From: Hydractinia symbiolongicarpus | Lineage: Eukaryota > Cnidaria > Hydrozoa > Anthoathecata > Hydractiniidae | Length of the DNA stretch: 64,000 nucleotides | Assembly: GCF_029227915.1 (NCBI RefSeq) | Contig: NC_079878.1 | Coordinates: forward strand, 30,283,501 to 30,347,500 | Direction: 5' to 3' | Shown: one piece after another, positions 1 to 12,274 of the stretch | Numbering within the stretch: position 1 is the stretch's first letter | Layout of the letters: each line of letters starts with the position of its first letter | Made by a program: the position numbers and the translations under genes | The notes under the pieces: generated by a model | Databases searched by the model: none | What the model was told of the DNA's origin: nothing | What the model saw: only the letters and a program-made list of their open reading frames with translations

Positions 1-800
1 AAACTCATTTCCAGAACGATTTTTTAAATTATATTTTCACCACTAAAACGCACGAGACTTGTAGTTTTCGAAAATGTTTTCATTTTTGATTTGACGCTGA
101 ATAAAAGAAGTTTAATCGCCGGCAAACGAAAACCCGCGAATTCCCGTAAATCCCGGTCTCGGCCCGTATAGTCAAAAGTATACAAAGAAAATACCCAGGG
201 AGTAAACTCATTTCCAGAACGATTTTTTAAATTATCTTTTCACCACTAAAACGCATGAGACTTGTAGTTTTCAAAAATGTTTTCATTTTTGATGAGACGC
301 TGAATAAAAGAAGTTTAATCGCCGGCAAACGAAAACCCGCGATTTACCGTAAATCCCGGACTCGGCCCGTATAGTCAAAAGTATACAAAGAAAATACCCA
401 GGGGGTAAACTCATTTCCCGAACGATATTTTAAATTATTTTTTCACCACTAAAACGCATGAGACTTGTAGTTTTCAAAAATGTTTTCATTTTTAATGAGA
501 CGCTGAATAAAAGAAGTTTAATCGCCGGCAAACGAAAACCCGCGATTTACCGTAAATCCCGGACTCGGCCCGTATAGTCAAAAGTATACAAAGAAAATAC
601 CCAGGGAGTAAACTCATTTCCCGAACGATTTTTTAAAATATTTTTTCACCACTAAAACGTATGAGACTTGTAGTTTTCAAAAATGTTTTCATTTTTTATG
701 AGACGCTGATAAAAAGAAGTTTAATCGCCGGCAAACGAAAACCCGCGATTTCCCGTAAATCCCGGGCTCGGCCCGTATAGTCAAAAGTATACAAAGAAAG

Positions 801-2790
801 TACCCTGCGAGTAAACTCATTTCAAGAACGATTTTTTAAATTATCTTTTCACCACTAAAACGCACGAGACTTGTTGTTTTCACAAATGTTTTCATTTTTG
901 ATGAGACGCTGAATAAAGGAAATTTAATCGCCGGCAAACAAAAACCCGCAATTTCCCATAAATCCTGGGCTTGGCCCGTATAGTCGAATGTATACAAAGA
1001 AAGTACTGTGTGAGTAAAGTCATTTCCCGAACGATTTTTTAAATTATTTTTTCACCACTAAAACGCATGAGACTTGTAGTTTTCAAAAATGTTTTCATTT
1101 TTGATGAGACGCTGAATAAAAGAAGTTTAATCGCCGGCAAACGAAAACCCGCGATTTCCTGTAAATCCCGTGCTTGTCCCGTATAGTCGAGTATATACAA
1201 AGAAAGTACCCTGTGAGTAAACTCATTTCCAGAACGATTTTTTAAATTATCTTTTCACCACTAAAACGGATGAGACTTGTAGTTTTCAAAAATGTTTTCA
1301 TTTTTGATGAGACGCTGAATAAAAGAAGTTTAATCGCCGGCAAACGAAAACTTGCGATTTACCGTAAATCCCGGACTCGGCCCGTATAGTCCAAAGTATA
1401 CAAAGAAAATACCCAGGGAGTAAACTCATTTCCCGAACGATTTTTTAAGTTACCTTTTCACCATTAAAACGCACGAGACTTGTAGTTTTCACAAATGTTT
1501 TCATTTTTGATGAGACGCTGAATAAAGGAAGTTTAATCGCCGGCAAACAAAAACCCGCGAATTCCCGTAAATCCCGCACTCGGCCCGTATAGTCAAAAGT
1601 ATACAAAGAAAATACCCAGGAAGTAAACTTATTTCCCGAACGATTTTTTAAATTATTTTTTCACCACTAAAACGCATGAGACTTGCAGTTTTCAGGAATG
1701 TTTTCATTTTCGATGAGACGCTTAATAAAAAAAGTTTAATCGCCGGCAAACGAAAACCCGCGATTTCCCGTAAATCCCGGGCTCGGCCCGTATAGTCAAA
1801 AGTATACAAAGAAAGTACCCTGCGAGTAAACTCATTTCAAGAACGATTTTTTAAATTATCTTTTCACCACTAAAACGCACGAGACTTGTTGTTTTCACAA
1901 ATGTTTTCATTTTTGATGAGACGCTGAATAAAGGAAATTTAATCGCCGGCAAACAAAAACCCGCAATTTCCCATAAATCCTGGGCTTGGCCCGTATAGTC
2001 GAATGTATACAAAGAAAGTACTGTGTGAGTAAAGTCATTTCCCGAACGATTTTTTAAATTATTTTTTCACCACTAAAACGCATGAGACTTGTAGTTTTCA
2101 AAAATGTTTTCATTTTTGATGAGACGCTGAATAAAAGACGTTTAATCGCCGGCAAACGAAAACCCGCGATTTCCTGTAAATCCCGTGCTTGTCCCGTATA
2201 GTCGAGTATATACAAAGAAAGTACCCTGTGAGTAAACTCATTTCCAGAACGATTTTTTAAATTATCTTTTCACCACTAAAACGGATGAGACTTGTAGTTT
2301 TCAAAAATGTTTTCATTTTTGATGAGACGCTGAATAAAAGAAGTTTAATCGCCGGCAAACGAAAACTTGCGATTTACCGTAAATCCCGGACTCGGCCCGT
2401 ATAGTCCAAAGTATACAAAGAAAATACCCAGGGAGTAAACTCATTTCCCGAACGATTTTTTAAGTTACCTTTTCACCATTAAAACGCACGAGACTTGTAG
2501 TTTTCACAAATGTTTTCATTTTTGATGAGACGCTGAATAAAGGAAGTTTAATCGCCGGCAAACAAAAACCCGCGAATTCCCGTAAATCCCGCACTCGGCC
2601 CGTATAGTCAAAAGTATACAAAGAAAATACCCAGGAAGTAAACTTATTTCCCGAACGATTTTTTAAATTATTTTTTCACCACTAAAACGCATGAGACTTG
2701 CAGTTTTCAGGAATGTTTTCATTTTCGATGAGACGCTTAATAAAAAAAGTTTAATCGCCGGCAAACGAAAACCCGCGATTTCCCGTAAAT
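801..2790 (+). repeat. 5-monomer higher-order repeat, two copies (1015 bp)
   Basis: A block of five monomers at about 801-1815 is repeated almost exactly at 1816-2790. Diagnostic variants recur at an exact 1015-bp offset: TTCAAGAACG at 821 and 1836, and GTACTGTGTGAG at 1003 and 2018. I noticed one difference, GAAGTTTAATC against GACGTTTAATC near 2137. A related 5-monomer spacing continues: the GAATGTATAC variant recurs at 2813 and 3828. Confidence 0.9.
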
Positions 2791-5277
2791 CCCGGGCTTG
2801 GCCCGTATAGTCGAATGTATACAAAGAAAGTACCTTGTGAGTAAACTCATTTCCAGAACGATTTTTTAATTTATCTTTTCACCACTAAAACGGATGAGAC
2901 TTGTAGTTTTTAAAAATGTTTTCATTTTTGATGAGACGCGGAATGAAAGAAGTTTAATCGCCGGCAAACGAAAACCCACGAATTCCCGTAAATCTCGGAC
3001 TCGGCCCGTATAGTCAAAAGTATACAAAGAAAATACCCAGGGAGTAAACTCATTTCCAGAACGATTTTTTAAATTATCTTTTCACCACTAAAACGCATGA
3101 GACTTGTAGTTTTCAAAAATATTTTCATTTTTGATTTGACGCTGAATAAAAGAAGTTTAATCGCCGGCAAACGAAAACCCGCGAATTCCCGTAAATCCCG
3201 GACTCGGTCCGTATAGTCAAAAGTATACAAAGAAAATACCCAGGGTGTAAACTCATTTCCAGAACGATTTTTTAAATTATCTTGTCACCACTAAAACGCA
3301 TGAGACTTGTAGTTTTCAAAAATGTTTTCATTTTTGATGAGACGCTGAATAAAAGAAGTTTAATCGCCGGCAAACGAAAACCCGCGATTTACCGTAAATC
3401 CCGGACTCGGCCCGGATAGTCAAAAGTATACAAAGAAAATACCCAGGGAGTAAACTCATTTCCCGAACGATTTTTTAAATTATCTTTTCACCATTAAAAC
3501 GCATGAGACTTGTAGTTTTCACAAATGTTTTCATTTTTGATGAGACGCTGAATAAAGGAAGTTTAATCGCCGGCAAACAAAAACACGCGAATTCCCGTAA
3601 ATCCCGCACTCGGCCCGTATAGTCAAAAGTATACAAAGAAAATACCCAGGAAGTAAACTTATTTCCCGAACGATTTTTTAAATTATTTTTTCACCACTAA
3701 AACGCATGAGACTTGCAGTTTTCAGGAATGTTTTCATTTTCGATGAGACGCTTAATGAAAAAAGTTTAATCGCCGGCAAACGAAAACCCGCGATTTCCCG
3801 TAAATCCCGGGCTTGGCCCGTATAGTCGAATGTATACAAAGAAAGTACCTTGTGAGTAAACTCATTTCCAGAACGATTTTTTAAATTATCTTTTCACCAC
3901 TAAAACGGATGAGACTTGTAGTTTTTAAAAATGTTTTCATTTTTGATGAGACGCGGAATGAAAGAAGTTTAATCGCCGGCAAACGAAAACCCACGAATTC
4001 CCGTAAATCTCGGACTCGGCCCGTATAGTCAAAAGTATACAAAGAAAGTACCCAGGGAGTAAACTCATTTCCAGAACGATTTTTTAAATTATCTTTTCAC
4101 CACTAAAACGCATGAGACTTGTAGTTTTCAAAAATATTTTCATTTTTGATTTGACGCTGAATAAAAGAAGTTTAATCGCCGGCAAACGAAAACCCGCGAA
4201 TTCCCGTAAATCCCGGACTCGGTCCGTATAGTCAAAAGTATACAAAGAAAATACCCAGGGTGTAAACTCATTTCCAGAACGATTTTTTAAATTATCTTGT
4301 CACCACTAAAACGCATGAGACTTGTAGTTTTCAAAAATGTTTTCATTTTTGATGAGACGCTGAATAAAAGAAGTTTAATCGCCGGCAAACGAAAACCCGC
4401 GATTTACCGTAAATCCCGGACTCGGCCCAGATAGTCAAAAGTATACAAAGAAAATACCCAGGGAGTAAACTCATTTCCCGAACGATTTTTTAAATTATTT
4501 TTTCACCACTAAAACGTATAAGACTTGTAGTTTTCACAAATGTTTTCATTTTTGATGAGACGCTGAATAAAGGAAGTTTAATCGCCGGCAAACGAAAACC
4601 CGCGAATTCCCGTAAATCCCGCACTCGGCCCGTATAGTCAAAAGTATACAAAGAAAATACCCAGGAAGTAAACTCATTTCCAGAACGATTTTTTAAATTA
4701 TCTTTTCACCACTAAAACGCATGAGACTTGTAGTTTTCAAAAATGTTTTCATTTTTGATGAGACGATGAATAAAAGTTGTTTAATCGCTGGCAAACGAAA
4801 ACCCGCGATTTCCCGTAAATCCCGGACTCGGCCCGTATAGTCAAAAGTATACAAATAAAGTACCCAGGAAGTAAACTTACTTCCGGAACGATTTTTTAAA
4901 TTATTTTTTCACCACTAAAACGCATGAGACTTGCAGTTTTCAGGATTGTTTTCATTTTCGATGAGACGCTTAATGAAAGAAGTTTAATCGCCGGCAAACG
5001 AAAACCCGCGATTTCCCGTAAATCTCGGACTCGGCCCGTATAGTCAAAAGTATACAAAAAAAATACCCAGGGAGTAAATTCATTTCCCGAACGATTTTTT
5101 AAATTATCTTTTCACCACTAAAACGCATGAGACTTGTAGTTATCAAAAATGTTTTCATTTTTGATTAGACGATGAATAAAAGATGTTTAATCGCCGGCAA
5201 ACGAAAACCCGCGATTTCCCGTAAATCCCGGACTCGGCCCGTATAGTCAAAAGTATACAAATAAAGTACCCAGGAAG

Positions 5278-7305
5278 TAAACTCATTTCCCGAACGATTT
5301 TTTAAATTATTTTTTCACCACTAAAACGCATGAGACTTGCAGTTTTCAGGAATGTTTTCATTTTCCATGAGACGCTTAATGAAAGAAGTTTAATCGCCGG
5401 CAAACGAAAACCCGCGATTTCCCGTAAATCTCGGACTCGGCCCGTATAGTCAAAAGTATACAAAAAAAATACCCAGGGAGTAAACTCATTTCCCGAACGA
5501 TTTTTTAAATTATTTTTTCACCACTAAAATGCATGAGACTTGTAGTTTTCAAAAATGTTTTCATTTTGATGAGACGCGGAATAAAAGAAGTTTAATCGCC
5601 GGCAAACGAAAACCCGCGATTTCCCGTAAATCCCGGACTCGGCCCGTATAGTCAAAAGTATACAAAGAAAATACCCAGGGAGTAAACTCATTTCCCGAAC
5701 GATTTTTTAAATTATTTTTTCACCACTAAAACGTATGAGACTTGTAGTTTTCAAAAATGTTTTCATTTGTGATGAGACGCTGAATAAAAGAAGTTTAATC
5801 GCCGGCAAACGAAAACCCACGATTTCCCGTAAATCCCGGACTCGGCCCGTATAGTCAAAAGTATACAAAGAAAATACCCAGGGAGTAAACTCATTTCCCG
5901 AACGATTTTTTAAATTATTTTTTCACCACTAAAACGTATGAGACTTGTAGTTTTCAAAAATGTTTTCATTTTTGATAAGACGCTGAATAAAAGAAGTTTA
6001 ATCGCCGGCAAACGAAAACCCCCGATTTCCCGTAAATCCCAGACTCGGCCCGTATAGTCAAAAGTATACAAAGAAAGTGCCCTGCGAGTAAACTCATTTC
6101 CAGAACGTTTTTTTAAATTATCTTTTCGCCACTAAAACGCACGAGACTTGTAGTTTACAAAAATGTTTTCATTTTTTGATGAAACGCTGAATAAAGGAAG
6201 TTTAATCGCCGGCAAACGAAAACCCGCGAATCCCCGTAAATCCCGCACTCGGCCCGTATAGTCAAAAGTATACAAAAAAATACCCAGGGAGTAAACTCAT
6301 TTCCCGAACGATTTTTTAAATTATTTTTTCACCACTAAAACGCATGAGACTTGCAGTTTTCAGGAATGTTTTCATTTTCCATGAGACGCTTAATGAAAGA
6401 AGTTTAATCGCCGGCAAACGAAAACCCGCGATTTCCCGTAAATCTCGGACTCGGCCCGTATAGTCAAAAGTATACAAAAAAAATACCCAGGGAGTAAACT
6501 CATTTCCCGAACGATTTTTTAAATTATTTTTTCACCACTAAAATGCATGAGACTTGTAGTTTTCAAAAATGTTTTCATTTTGATGAGACGCGGAATAAAA
6601 GAAGTTTAATCGCCGGCAAACGAAAACCCGCGATTTCCCGTAAATCCCGGACTCGGCCCGTATAGTCAAAAGTATACAAAGAAAATACCCAGGGAGTAAA
6701 CTCATTTCCCGAACGATTTTTTAAATTATTTTTTCACCACTAAAACGTATGAGACTTGTAGTTTTCAAAAATGTTTTCATTTTTGATGAGACGCTGAATA
6801 AAAGAAGTTTAATCGCCGGCAAACGAAAACCCACGATTTCCCGTAAATCCCGGACTCGGCCCGTATAGTCAAAAGTATACAAAGAAAATACCCAGGGAGT
6901 AAACTCATTTCCCGAACGATTTTTTAAATTATTTTTTCACCACTAAAACGTATGAGACTTGTAGTTTTCAAAAATGTTTTCATTTTTGATAAGACGCTGA
7001 ATAAAAGAAGTTTAATCGCCGGCAAACGAAAACCCGCGATTTCCCGTAAATCCCGGACTCGGCCCGTATAGTCAAAAGTATACAAAGAAAGTACCCTGCG
7101 AGTAAACTCATTTCCAGAACGATTTTTTAAATTATCTTTTCGCCACTAAAACGCACGAGACTTGTAGTTTACAAAAATGTTTTCATTTTTTGATGAAACG
7201 CTGAATAAAGGAAGTTTAATCGCCGGCAAACGAAAACCCGCGAATTCCCGTAAATCCCGCACTCGGCCCGTATAGTCAAAAGTATACAAAAAAATACCCA
7301 GGGAG
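5278..7305 (+). repeat. 5-monomer higher-order repeat, two copies (1014 bp)
   Basis: Two successive five-monomer blocks. The rare variant CATTTTCCATGAG follows CAGGAATG at 5347 and 6361 (offset 1014), and the variant TTTTCGCCAC with TAGTTTACAAAAATG occurs near 6120 and 7135. A third, interrupted copy of the same block starts near 10146 (CAGG marker at 10215) and is cut by the LINE at 11066. Confidence 0.88.
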
Positions 7306-10300
7306 TAAACTCATTTCCAGAACGATTTTTTAAATTATTTTTTCACCACTAAAACGCATGAGACTTGTAGTTTTCACAAATGTTTTCATTTTTGATGAGA
7401 CGCTGAATAAAGGAAGTTTGATCGCCGGCAAACGAAAACCCGCTAATTCCCGTAAATCCCGCACTCGGCCCGTATAGTCAAAGTATACAAAGAAAATACC
7501 CAGGGAGTAAACTCATTTCCAGAACGATTTTTTAAATTATTTTTTCACCACTAAAACGCATGAGACTTGCAGTTTTCAGGAATGTTTTCATTTTCGATGA
7601 GACGCTTAATGAAAAAAGTTTAATCGCCGGCAAACGAAAACCCGCGATTTCCCGTAAATCCCGGGCTTGGCCCGTATAGTCGAATGTATACAAAGAAAGT
7701 ACTGTGTGAGTAAAGTCATTTCCCGAACGATTTTTTAAATTATTTTTTCACCACTAAAACGCATGAGACTTGTAGTTTTCAAAAATGTTTTCATTTTTGA
7801 TGAGACGCTGAATAAAAGAAGTTTAATCGCCGGCAAACGAAAATCCGCGATTTCCCGTAAATCCCGTGCTTGTCCCGTATAGTTGAGTATATACAAAGAA
7901 AGTACCTTGTGAGTAAACTCATTTCCAGAACGATTTTTTAAATTATCTTTTCACCACTAAAACGGATGAGACTTGTAGTTTTTAAAAATGTTTTCATTTT
8001 TGATGAGACGCAGAATGAAAGAAGTTTAATCGCCGGCAAACGAAAACCCACGAATTCCCGTAAATCTCGGACTCGGCCCGTATAGTCAAAAGTATACAAA
8101 GAAAATACCCAGGGAGTAAACTCATTTGCAGAACGATTTTTTAAATTATCTTTTCACCACTAAAACGCATGAGACTTGTAGTTTTCAAAAATATTTTCAT
8201 TTTTGATTTGACGCTGAATAAAAGAAGTTTAATCGCCGGCAAACGAAAACCCGCGAATTCCCGTAAATCCCGGACTCGGCCCGTATAGTCAAAAGTATAC
8301 AAAGAAAGTACCCTGCGAGTAAACTCATTTCCAGAACGATTTTTTAAATTATCTTTTCACCACTAAAACGCACGAGACTTGTAGTTTTCGAAAATGTTTT
8401 CATTATTGATGAGACGCTGAATAAAAGAAGTTTAATCGCCGGCAAACGAAAACCCGCGAATTCCCGTAAATCCCGGACTCGGCCCGTATAGTCAAAAGTA
8501 TACAAAGAAAATACCCAGGGAGTAAACTCATTTCCAGAACCATTTTTTAAATTATCTTTTCACCACTAAAACGCATGAGACTTGTAGTTTTCAAAAATGT
8601 TTTCATTTTTGATGAGACGCTGAATAAAAGAAGTTTAATCGCCGGCAAACGAAAACCCGCGATTTACCGTAAATCCCGGACTCGGCCCGTATAGTCAAAA
8701 GTATACAAAGAAAATACCCAGGGAGTAAACTCATTTCCCGAACGATTTTTTAAATTTTTTTTTCACCACTAAAACGTATGAGACTTGTAGTTTTTAAAAA
8801 TGTTTTCATTTTTGATGAGACGCTGAATAAAAGAAGTTTAATCGCCGGCAAACGAAAACCCGCGATTTCCCGTAAATCCCGGACTCGGCCCGTATAGTCA
8901 AAGGTATACAAAGAAAGTACCCTGCGAGTAAACTCATTTCAAGAACGATTTTTTAAATTATCTTTTCATCACTAAAACGCACGAGACTTGTAGTTTTCAC
9001 AAATGTTTTCATTTTTGATGAGACGCTGAATAAAGGAAGTTTAATCGCCGGCAAAGAAAACCCGCGAATTCCCGTAAATCCCGCACTCGGCCCATATAGT
9101 CAAAAGTTTACAAAGAATATACCCAGGCAGTAAACTCATTTCCAGAACGATTTTTTAAATTATCTTTTCACCACTAAAACGCACGAGACTTGTAGTTTTC
9201 AAAAATGTTTTCATTTTTGATGAGACGCTGAATAAAAGAAGTTTAATCGCCGGCAAACGAAAACCCGCGATTTACCGTAAATCCCGGACTCGGCCCGTAT
9301 AGTCAAAAGTATACAAAGAAAATACCCAGGGAGTAAACTCATTTCCCGAACGATTTTTTAAATTATTTTTTCACCACTAAAACGTATAAGACTTGTAGTT
9401 TTCACAAATGTTTTCATTTTTGATGAGACGCTGAATAAAGGAAGTTTAATCGCCGGCAAACGAAAACCCGCGAATTCCCGTAAATCCCGCACTCGGCCCG
9501 TATAGTCAAAAGTATACAAAGAAAATACCCAGGGAGTAAACTCATTTCCAGAACGATTTTATAAATTATCTTTTCACCACAAAAACGCATGAGACTTGTA
9601 GTTTTCCAAAATGTTTTCATTTTTGATGAGACGATGAATAAAAGATGTTTAATCGCTGGCAAACGAAAACCCGCGATTTCCCGTAAATCCCGGACTCGGC
9701 CCGTATAGTCAAAAGTATACAAATAAAGTACCCAGGAAGTAAACTTATTTCCCGAACGATTTTTTAAATTATTTTTTCACCACTGAAATGCATGAGACTT
9801 GCAGTTTTCAGGATTGTTTTCTTTTTCGATGAGACGCTTAATGAAAGAAGTTTAATCGCCGGCAAACGAAAACCCGCGATTTCCCGTAAATCTCGGACTC
9901 GGCCCGTATAGTCAAAAGTATACAAAAAAAATACCCAGGGAGTAAATTCATTTCCCGAACGATTTTTTAAATTATCTTTTCACCTCTAAAACGCATGAGA
10001 CTTGTAGTTTTCAAAAATGTTTTCATTTTTGATTAGACGATGAATAAAAGATGTTTAATCGCCGGCAAACGAAAACCCGCGATTTTCCGTAAATCCCGGA
10101 CTCGGCCGGTATAGTCAAAAGTATACAAATAAAGTACCCAGGAAGTAAACTCATTTCCCGAACGATTTTTTAAATTATTTTTTCACCACTAAAACGCATG
10201 AGACTTGCAGTTTTCAGGAATGTTTTCATTTTCCATGAGACGCTTAATGAAAGAAGTTTAATCGCCGGCAAACGAAAACCCGCGATTTCCCGTAAATCTC

Positions 10301-11092
10301 GGACTCGGCCCGTATAGTCAAAAGTATACAAAAAAATACCCAGGGAGTAAACTCATTTCCCGAACGATTTTTTAAATTATTTTTTCACCACTAAAATGCA
10401 TGAGACTTGTAGTTTTCAAAAATGTTTTCATTTTGATGAGACGCGGAATAAAAGAAGTTTAATCACCGGCAAACGAAAACCCGCGATTTCCCGTAAATCC
10501 CGGACTCGGCCCGTATAGTCAAAAGTATACAAAGAAAATACCCAGGGAGTAAACTCATTTCCCGAACGATTTTTTAAATTATTTTTTCACCACTAAAACG
10601 TATGAGACTTGTAGTTTTCAAAAATGTTTTCATTTTTGATGAGACGCTGAATAAAAGAAGTTTAATCGCCGGCAAACGAAAACCCACGATTTCCCGTAAA
10701 TCCCGGAATCGGCCCGTATAGTCAAAAGTATACAAAGAAAATACCCAGGGAGTAAACTCATTTCCCGAACGATTTTTTAAATTATTTTTTCACCACTAAA
10801 ACGTATGAGACTTGTAGTTTTCAAAAATGTTTTCATTTTTGATAAGACGCTGAATAAAAGAAGTTTAATCGCCGGCAAACGAAAACCCGCGATTTTTCGT
10901 AAATCCCGGACTCGGCCCGTATAGTCAAAAGTATACAAAGAAAGTACCCTGCGAGTAAACTCATTTCCAGAACGATTTTTTAAATTATCTTTTCGCCACT
11001 AAAACGCACGAGACTTGTAGTTTACAAAAATGTTTTCATTTTTTGATGAAACGCTGAATAAAGGAACATTCCGAGTCACGTACATTAGCAGC

Positions 11093-12175
11093 ATGGAAAA
11101 TTTAACTAATACACCAATTGTAGAATTCATTGATACACCACTTCGTAAAATTAGCTCGACTTCAGATATTCCTATAATTCTTGAAAGAAATGGAGTTAAA
11201 GAAAGTGATGAATCGTTTATAGACCGCATGTATTCAAACATCAACTTACAAAAAATGAAAGGTGAGCTAATACACGATCTTAAAAACTACCTTGATGAAT
11301 GTGTTAAAAATGTTGCTCTGTCAAACCGTCACGTTTCTACTGAATGGGATAGTAATAAAATGTTTAGTGTGTTGGAGGAAAGGATTTTATTCTTGGAAAA
11401 GGAAGTAAATGCCAAAAATGAAATGATACAAATGTTATTAGCGACGAAATCATCAACGCGTGACGACATACTACATAACTCCCATAGCTCCAACAAATTC
11501 AAATCTTGCGAAACAAACGAGAATTTTACAATTCCCAAGGACACCGTTAAGGCAAAAATCATTAAACAGAGTTCCTTTATTCACGCAAATCGCTTTGAAA
11601 ACTTGCCCATTGAAGAAATAATGGATGATGTAAATAGTGTTGCCAACGAAGTGCCGCATAAAACGCCGCGAAGGAGATCTGACAAAAAATCTAAAGTTAC
11701 GCAAATAATTGGAGACTCGATTGTAAAAGAAGTGAAGGGCTGGAAACTTTCTTCAAACGAGAACAAGATTATAGTGAAATCCTTCTCTGGAGCCACGACT
11801 AAATGCATGGAAAGTTACGCAATACCAACTACGAACATGTCTCCCGATAACATTATTATACATTGTGGCACTAACGATCTTAATAGAATCGAAACCGATC
11901 AAATTGCTCAAAACATAGTAAAATTGGCTATTAAATTGAAATCTGGTGAAAATAATGTAATGATATCGGGCATAATTCAACGAAAAGACAGACTAAATGA
12001 AAAGGTGATGGCAGTCAACAAATCTCTCGCTCATCTTTGCGAACAAAGAAACATCGGCTTTATCAATAATGATAATATAAACCCCGACTTGCATTTAAAT
12101 AGAAGTCGCCTTCACCTAAATATGAAAGGGACTTCAATATTGTCTCGGAACTTTCTACAGGTGATTGAGGATTGA
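11093..12175 (+). CDS. LINE ORF1: coiled coil plus SGNH/GDSL-like esterase domain
   Basis: 360 residues from the first ATG inside the element (MENLTNTPIVEF). Residues about 95-125 are rich in charged and hydrophobic heptad-like positions (FSVLEERILFLEKEV), fitting a short coiled coil for ORF1 oligomerisation. From about residue 200 an SGNH-hydrolase fold is visible: block I GDS at 207-209 with the candidate nucleophile Ser209, block III CGTND at 258-262, and a block V-like RLHLNMKG with His341. The Asp normally three residues before that His is Ser338. In CR1-type LINEs such ORF1 proteins bind RNA or membranes and support retrotransposition; enzymatic activity here is unproven. The open frame continues upstream into satellite DNA to an ATG at 11030, adding 21 codons, which I take as a by-product of insertion. 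The stop is TGA at 12173-12175. Confidence 0.85.
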   Translation: MENLTNTPIVEFIDTPLRKISSTSDIPIILERNGVKESDESFIDRMYSNINLQKMKGELIHDLKNYLDECVKNVALSNRHVSTEWDSNKMFSVLEERILFLEKEVNAKNEMIQMLLATKSSTRDDILHNSHSSNKFKSCETNENFTIPKDTVKAKIIKQSSFIHANRFENLPIEEIMDDVNSVANEVPHKTPRRRSDKKSKVTQIIGDSIVKEVKGWKLSSNENKIIVKSFSGATTKCMESYAIPTTNMSPDNIIIHCGTNDLNRIETDQIAQNIVKLAIKLKSGENNVMISGIIQRKDRLNEKVMAVNKSLAHLCEQRNIGFINNDNINPDLHLNRSRLHLNMKGTSILSRNFLQVIED

Positions 12176-12274
12176 CACAAAAAACCTGTCGAAGTTTACG
12201 ACACAGATCCACCGAACACTGCCTCAGATACTTTTGATTCAACATATGATATTTTCACTCTACGTCGCAGTAAC

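Larger units (their letters stand above)
1..11066 (+). repeat. 203-bp satellite array, left block
   Basis: Head-to-tail tandem repeats with a period of about 203 bp: AAACTCATTTCC recurs at position 1, at 204 and then at this spacing throughout. Each monomer has an AT-rich part (GATTTTTTAAATTATTTTTT, then CACCACTAAAACG) and a CpG-rich part (AATCGCCGGCAAACGAAAA, then several CCCG motifs, then CCCGTATAG and GTATACAAAG). All copies are in one orientation. Monomers differ by point changes and 1-3 bp indels and fall into recurring variant types, for example AAAAGTATAC against GAATGTATAC, and CCCAGGGAG against CTGTGAG. The window starts inside the array, so the true left end is not seen. No coding function is supported. 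The array is interrupted at 11066/11067 by a LINE. Confidence 0.98.
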
